A stretch of 64,000 nucleotides of DNA from PHAA01 sp964457945. Its GTDB lineage: Bacteria > Bacillota > Syntrophomonadia > Syntrophomonadales > Syntrophomonadaceae. Shown one piece after another: positions 61,384 to 64,000 of the stretch. Position 1 is the first letter of the stretch. Each line of letters starts with the position of its first letter. The position numbers and the translations under genes are program-made. The notes beneath the pieces were generated by a model. That model made no database searches, was not told where the DNA came from, and saw only the letters and a program-made list of their open reading frames with translations. The DNA lies in contig CAYWFX010000001.1 of the NCBI GenBank assembly GCA_964457945.1, forward strand, positions 124,001-188,000, given 5' to 3'.

Positions 61384-61416
61384 CAAGGGTGCCCGAAATT
61401 TATTTGGGCACCCTTG
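61384..61416. terminator. Bidirectional hairpin between DUF4489 and SLH protein genes
   Basis: CAAGGGTGCCC and its exact complement form an 11-bp stem. Two genes converge on it. U-rich tails are weak but present in both directions (GTTTAT on plus; TATTTATAAAAAA on minus). Confidence 0.75.
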
Positions 61417-61454
61417 GGTAGTTTATGAAATTATCCTGCAGAGAACCAGTAAAT

Positions 61455-62939
61455 TTATGGTTGTACGGCAACAACCAGGCTGCCCTTGGCAACCACCCTG
61501 CTTCCATATTTCACGGTATAGCTAATGCTTGTGTCGCCTGCCGCAACAGGTGTGATTACGCCCGTCGATGCATCAACAGTTGCTTTGGTAGGATCACTTG
61601 ATTTCCATTCAATCGTATCTACTGCTCTCGGTGCGGTAAAACCTGTAGGTGTTACAGTTCCGGCACCGACTTGAACGACTCCGATGCTTGGATTATTGAT
61701 TGTTGCTGCTGCATATACTGTGATTGCTTTTGAATTTACATTACCACTGGTTGAAACAGTGTAGCTAATATTGGTTGTGCCTGCCTTCAAGGCTGTAACA
61801 GTTCCAGTTGTGCTGTCAACTGTAGCAACGGTTGGATTACTTGAAGTCCAGCCACCCACCCCTGCTTCTGTGGTCGTTGCGGCAGCTGTAGTGGTCTCTC
61901 CTATTTGGAGTGTACCTAATCCGGTGACTGGTGCACCAGGTACCACTGCTGCTATAACTGTGATTGCCAGGTTACCTTTGGCAACAATATTACTGGTGGA
62001 CTTCTTTACCACTTCATAAGCTATGATTGTATCACCAGCCTCTACTGCTGTTATTGCTCCAGTTGTTTCATCAATGGTTGCTTTATCCGTATCGGTGGAT
62101 GTCCATGTAATAATTTCTCCTGATCCTGCTGCTGTATAACTTGTAGGAGTTACATTTCCGGCACCCACTTGAACAACTCCGATGGCTGGATTATTAACTA
62201 TTGCTGCTGCATATACAGTAATTGCTTTTGAATTTACTTTATTACTGGTCGAAATCGTATAGCCAATGTTTGTGGTTCCGGCTTTTAATGCTACAACTGC
62301 TCCAGTAGTTGCATTAACCGCAGCAACGGTAGGGTTACTTGAAATCCAGCCACCTGCTCCTGCTTCGCTGGTAGTGGCTGTATCCGTGGTGGTCTCTCCG
62401 ATCTGGAGCATACCTATTCCAGTTACCACTGCACCAGGTACTACTGCAGGCATAACTGTGATAGCCAGGCTGCCTTTGACAGCTATTTTACCGGTGGTTT
62501 TCTTAGTTACTTCATAAGCTATTATTGTATCGCCGGCATCTACCGCAGTTATTACTCCGGTTTTTTCACCAATAGTTGCTTTGTTTTTATCAGAGGATGT
62601 CCATGTAATGGTCTCGGTTCCATCTGCTGCTGTAAAGCTGGTCGGTGTTACGCTTTCGGCACCAACTTGAACTACTCCGATACTTGGATTATTTATGGTT
62701 GCTTCTTCATAGACCGTAATTTCTTTTGAATTTGTCTTACCACTGCTTGAAACAGTGTAGCTAATAATAGTAGTGCCAGCTTTTAATGCCGCCACTATCC
62801 CAGCATTAACATCAACTATAGCAATGCTCGGGTCGCTTGAATTCCAACCGCTTGCCCCTATCTCAGTGGTTTTTGCGGTAGCTGTGGTGGTCTCCCCCAT
62901 CTGCAGTACACCTAATCCGGTTATTGCTGCACCCGGTAC
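61455..62939 (-). repeat. Three tandem coding repeats of about 500 bp
   Basis: The Ig-repeat units of the surface protein occupy 62442-62939, 61938-62441 and 61455-61937. Copies 2 and 3 look most alike by eye; copy 1 is more divergent (for example IGASGWNSSDP instead of AGVGGWTSSNP). Confidence 0.8.
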
Positions 62940-63551
62940 TGTTTTAATAATTGATTGTCCTATTACTACTACAGCTTCAGCCCTAGTAGCACTTCCTTGA
63001 GGTTTAAAGCTATTATCCGGATAGCCTGAAATTATATTGTAATTGCTTGCGGTATTAACGCTGCTTTTGGCCCATGCCGAGACCTTATCTGCGTCAGAGA
63101 ATACCTTTCCTGTAGCAACTGTATCCAACTTAGCAGCTCTAACAATCATAACGGCCATCTGTTCACGGGTAATTAGGTCATTTGGTCCAAATAAACCATC
63201 TCCATAACCGTTTACGATACCGGAAGCACTGGCGGTGGCGATATAATCTTTAGCCCAGTGATCAGTAGTATCTGTGAAATCCTCGCCATTCTTAGCATCC
63301 AGCTTAAAGGCCTTTACTAAAACGACTGCAAATTCAGCTCTGCTAATGGTTTGATCCGGTTTAAAAGCGCCATCCGGGTAACCACTTATGATATTATGGG
63401 AAGTTAAGTTTTCGATTTGACTCTGAGCCCAATGACCATTAATGTCAGTTAAATCAGTGCTAGCATAAACTGCAGGCGTTGTAATGCCAAAAGCTACAGT
63501 CCAAAGAAACATCGCTAATATCAACCAACTAAACTTTATGTTTTTCTTCAA
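61455..63551 (-). CDS. S-layer-homology surface protein with three Ig-like tandem repeats
   Basis: 698 residues from a TTG behind GGGGAGGAAG. Signal peptide about 1-30 (ends VYAS). Three SLH domains (about 32-85, 90-145, 150-200) carry the DINGHWAQSQIENL and ISGYPDGAFKPDQTISRAEF motifs that anchor proteins to pyruvylated wall polymer. The rest is three copies of a 166-residue unit, each with two Big_2-type bacterial Ig domains (a TGLGxLQxGETTT half and a NNPxIGVVQVGA half). DNA units start near 62939, 62441 and 61937. There is no catalytic domain, so it is probably a structural S-layer or adhesive protein. Confidence 0.9.
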   Translation of the reverse strand: MKKNIKFSWLILAMFLWTVAFGITTPAVYASTDLTDINGHWAQSQIENLTSHNIISGYPDGAFKPDQTISRAEFAVVLVKAFKLDAKNGEDFTDTTDHWAKDYIATASASGIVNGYGDGLFGPNDLITREQMAVMIVRAAKLDTVATGKVFSDADKVSAWAKSSVNTASNYNIISGYPDNSFKPQGSATRAEAVVVIGQSIIKTVPGAAITGLGVLQMGETTTATAKTTEIGASGWNSSDPSIAIVDVNAGIVAALKAGTTIISYTVSSSGKTNSKEITVYEEATINNPSIGVVQVGAESVTPTSFTAADGTETITWTSSDKNKATIGEKTGVITAVDAGDTIIAYEVTKKTTGKIAVKGSLAITVMPAVVPGAVVTGIGMLQIGETTTDTATTSEAGAGGWISSNPTVAAVNATTGAVVALKAGTTNIGYTISTSNKVNSKAITVYAAAIVNNPAIGVVQVGAGNVTPTSYTAAGSGEIITWTSTDTDKATIDETTGAITAVEAGDTIIAYEVVKKSTSNIVAKGNLAITVIAAVVPGAPVTGLGTLQIGETTTAAATTTEAGVGGWTSSNPTVATVDSTTGTVTALKAGTTNISYTVSTSGNVNSKAITVYAAATINNPSIGVVQVGAGTVTPTGFTAPRAVDTIEWKSSDPTKATVDASTGVITPVAAGDTSISYTVKYGSRVVAKGSLVVAVQP

Positions 63552-64000
63552 AATTTCTTCCTCCCCTGTTATCAACAATAATTATCAACTATAGTACAGT
63601 AAACACCTTAGGCCTTACTTGATTATCACGAGTCTTATCCTCCCCCTTATATTCGATATTTCATCAATGGTATAGCTCATTCACGACTGTTATTAATCAG
63701 CATTATGATATATAACGTCTTATTAATTTTAGACTACTTCAAGACAATTACCTTTATGTAAATAATAGTAATCGCAACTTACAGGTCCCAATTACCTTTA
63801 AATGCTAATTGCAGGGCTTACACTACATTAGATTATTCAGCTCTAATTATCATCCGAAGCTACACTTGCGGTTAATTTCGCGGCAGGGCCTTCGATCTGA
63901 GCAGACCCCAGCTTTTCCATCAATTCCAACCTGATCATATTAGGTCGCTACCGCTAAGGAGTGCATTGAGGGGCCATTATGAATGGCAGATTACTCTTGA
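63552..64000. other. Window end without a supported gene
   Basis: The first 100 bases are the leader of the surface-protein gene. On the minus strand 63843-63938 a 31-codon frame reads MEKLGSAQIEGPAAKLTASV near its middle and could be the tail of a decayed gene, but there is no ribosome site. Nothing else is recognisable. Confidence 0.35.

Noticed and set aside
61455..62939. CRISPR-like interpretation of the tandem repeats
   Set aside because: The period is about 500 bp, in frame, and encodes Ig-like domains; there are no short repeats with unique spacers anywhere in the window.
63843..63938. 31-codon ORF near the window end
   Set aside because: No ribosome site and no recognisable family; at most a gene tail.

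Overview
The window looks like chromosome of a spore-forming, anaerobic member of the Bacillota (Clostridia). Codon use is moderately AT-rich, Shine-Dalgarno sites are strong GGAGG, and TTG or GTG starts are frequent. There is a clostridial-type IMP dehydrogenase, DUF6483, DUF975 and DUF4489 proteins, SLH-domain surface proteins and a Moco-like riboswitch. I cannot name the genus; Peptococcaceae or Syntrophomonadaceae relatives fit best. I see no rRNA, tRNA, CRISPR array, prophage or intact insertion sequence.

Layout. 1-8180, almost all minus strand: a WYL regulator/GyrI-like/DUF3788-like unit behind a MerR-type promoter, IMP dehydrogenase, an MTA/SAH deaminase, and a four-gene polyprenol-phosphate sugar glycosyltransferase operon. 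8181-12977: a MATE pump remnant, then an RND pump with its membrane fusion protein. 13297-33685, all minus strand, is the most unusual part. It holds seven intact paralogous condensation-domain-like acyltransferases of about 430 residues plus one broken copy. Between them lie a DUF3795-hydrolase fusion, an isoprenylcysteine-methyltransferase-like membrane protein, a MerR regulator, an LCMT-type methyltransferase, two membrane-anchored isochorismatase-like hydrolases, an alpha/beta hydrolase, an SDR, a C45 Ntn acyltransferase/peptidase and a three-member zinc-ribbon family. One zinc ribbon is fused to the C-terminus of the TetR regulator at the head of the block. Gene fragments and a repeated leader show that the block has grown and decayed by local duplication.

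33979-45936: a DbpA-like RNA helicase, cell-envelope enzymes (polysaccharide deacetylase, TPR lipoprotein, phosphodiester glycosidase, SGNH hydrolase), duplicated gene scraps, a LysR/trans-aconitate methyltransferase pair, a poly-gamma-glutamate hydrolase and asparaginyl-tRNA synthetase. 46022-48823 encodes a lone three-module protein (PfkB-like, AAA+ ATPase, SLOG-like), the best candidate for an undescribed sensing or defence ATPase.

49041-64000: mini-ORFs, an amino-acid permease, and a Fec-type ABC importer with a DUF364 protein. The importer has a structured leader resembling the Moco/Tuco RNA motif with a leader terminator, so molybdate or tungstate import is the favoured reading. Next to it is a free-standing structured RNA gene of about 270 nt with its own promoter and terminator. 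Then come DUF6483, DUF975 and CoA-binding proteins, a DHA2-type MFS pump, two probable spore-surface proteins and an SLH/Ig-repeat surface protein.

How the parts work together. The acyltransferase block contains acyl transfer (condensation-like and C45), methyl transfer, hydrolysis and redox enzymes, but no NRPS, PKS or carrier protein. That suggests modification of a small alcohol, amine, lipid or peptide under TetR/MerR control. Product and substrate are unknown.
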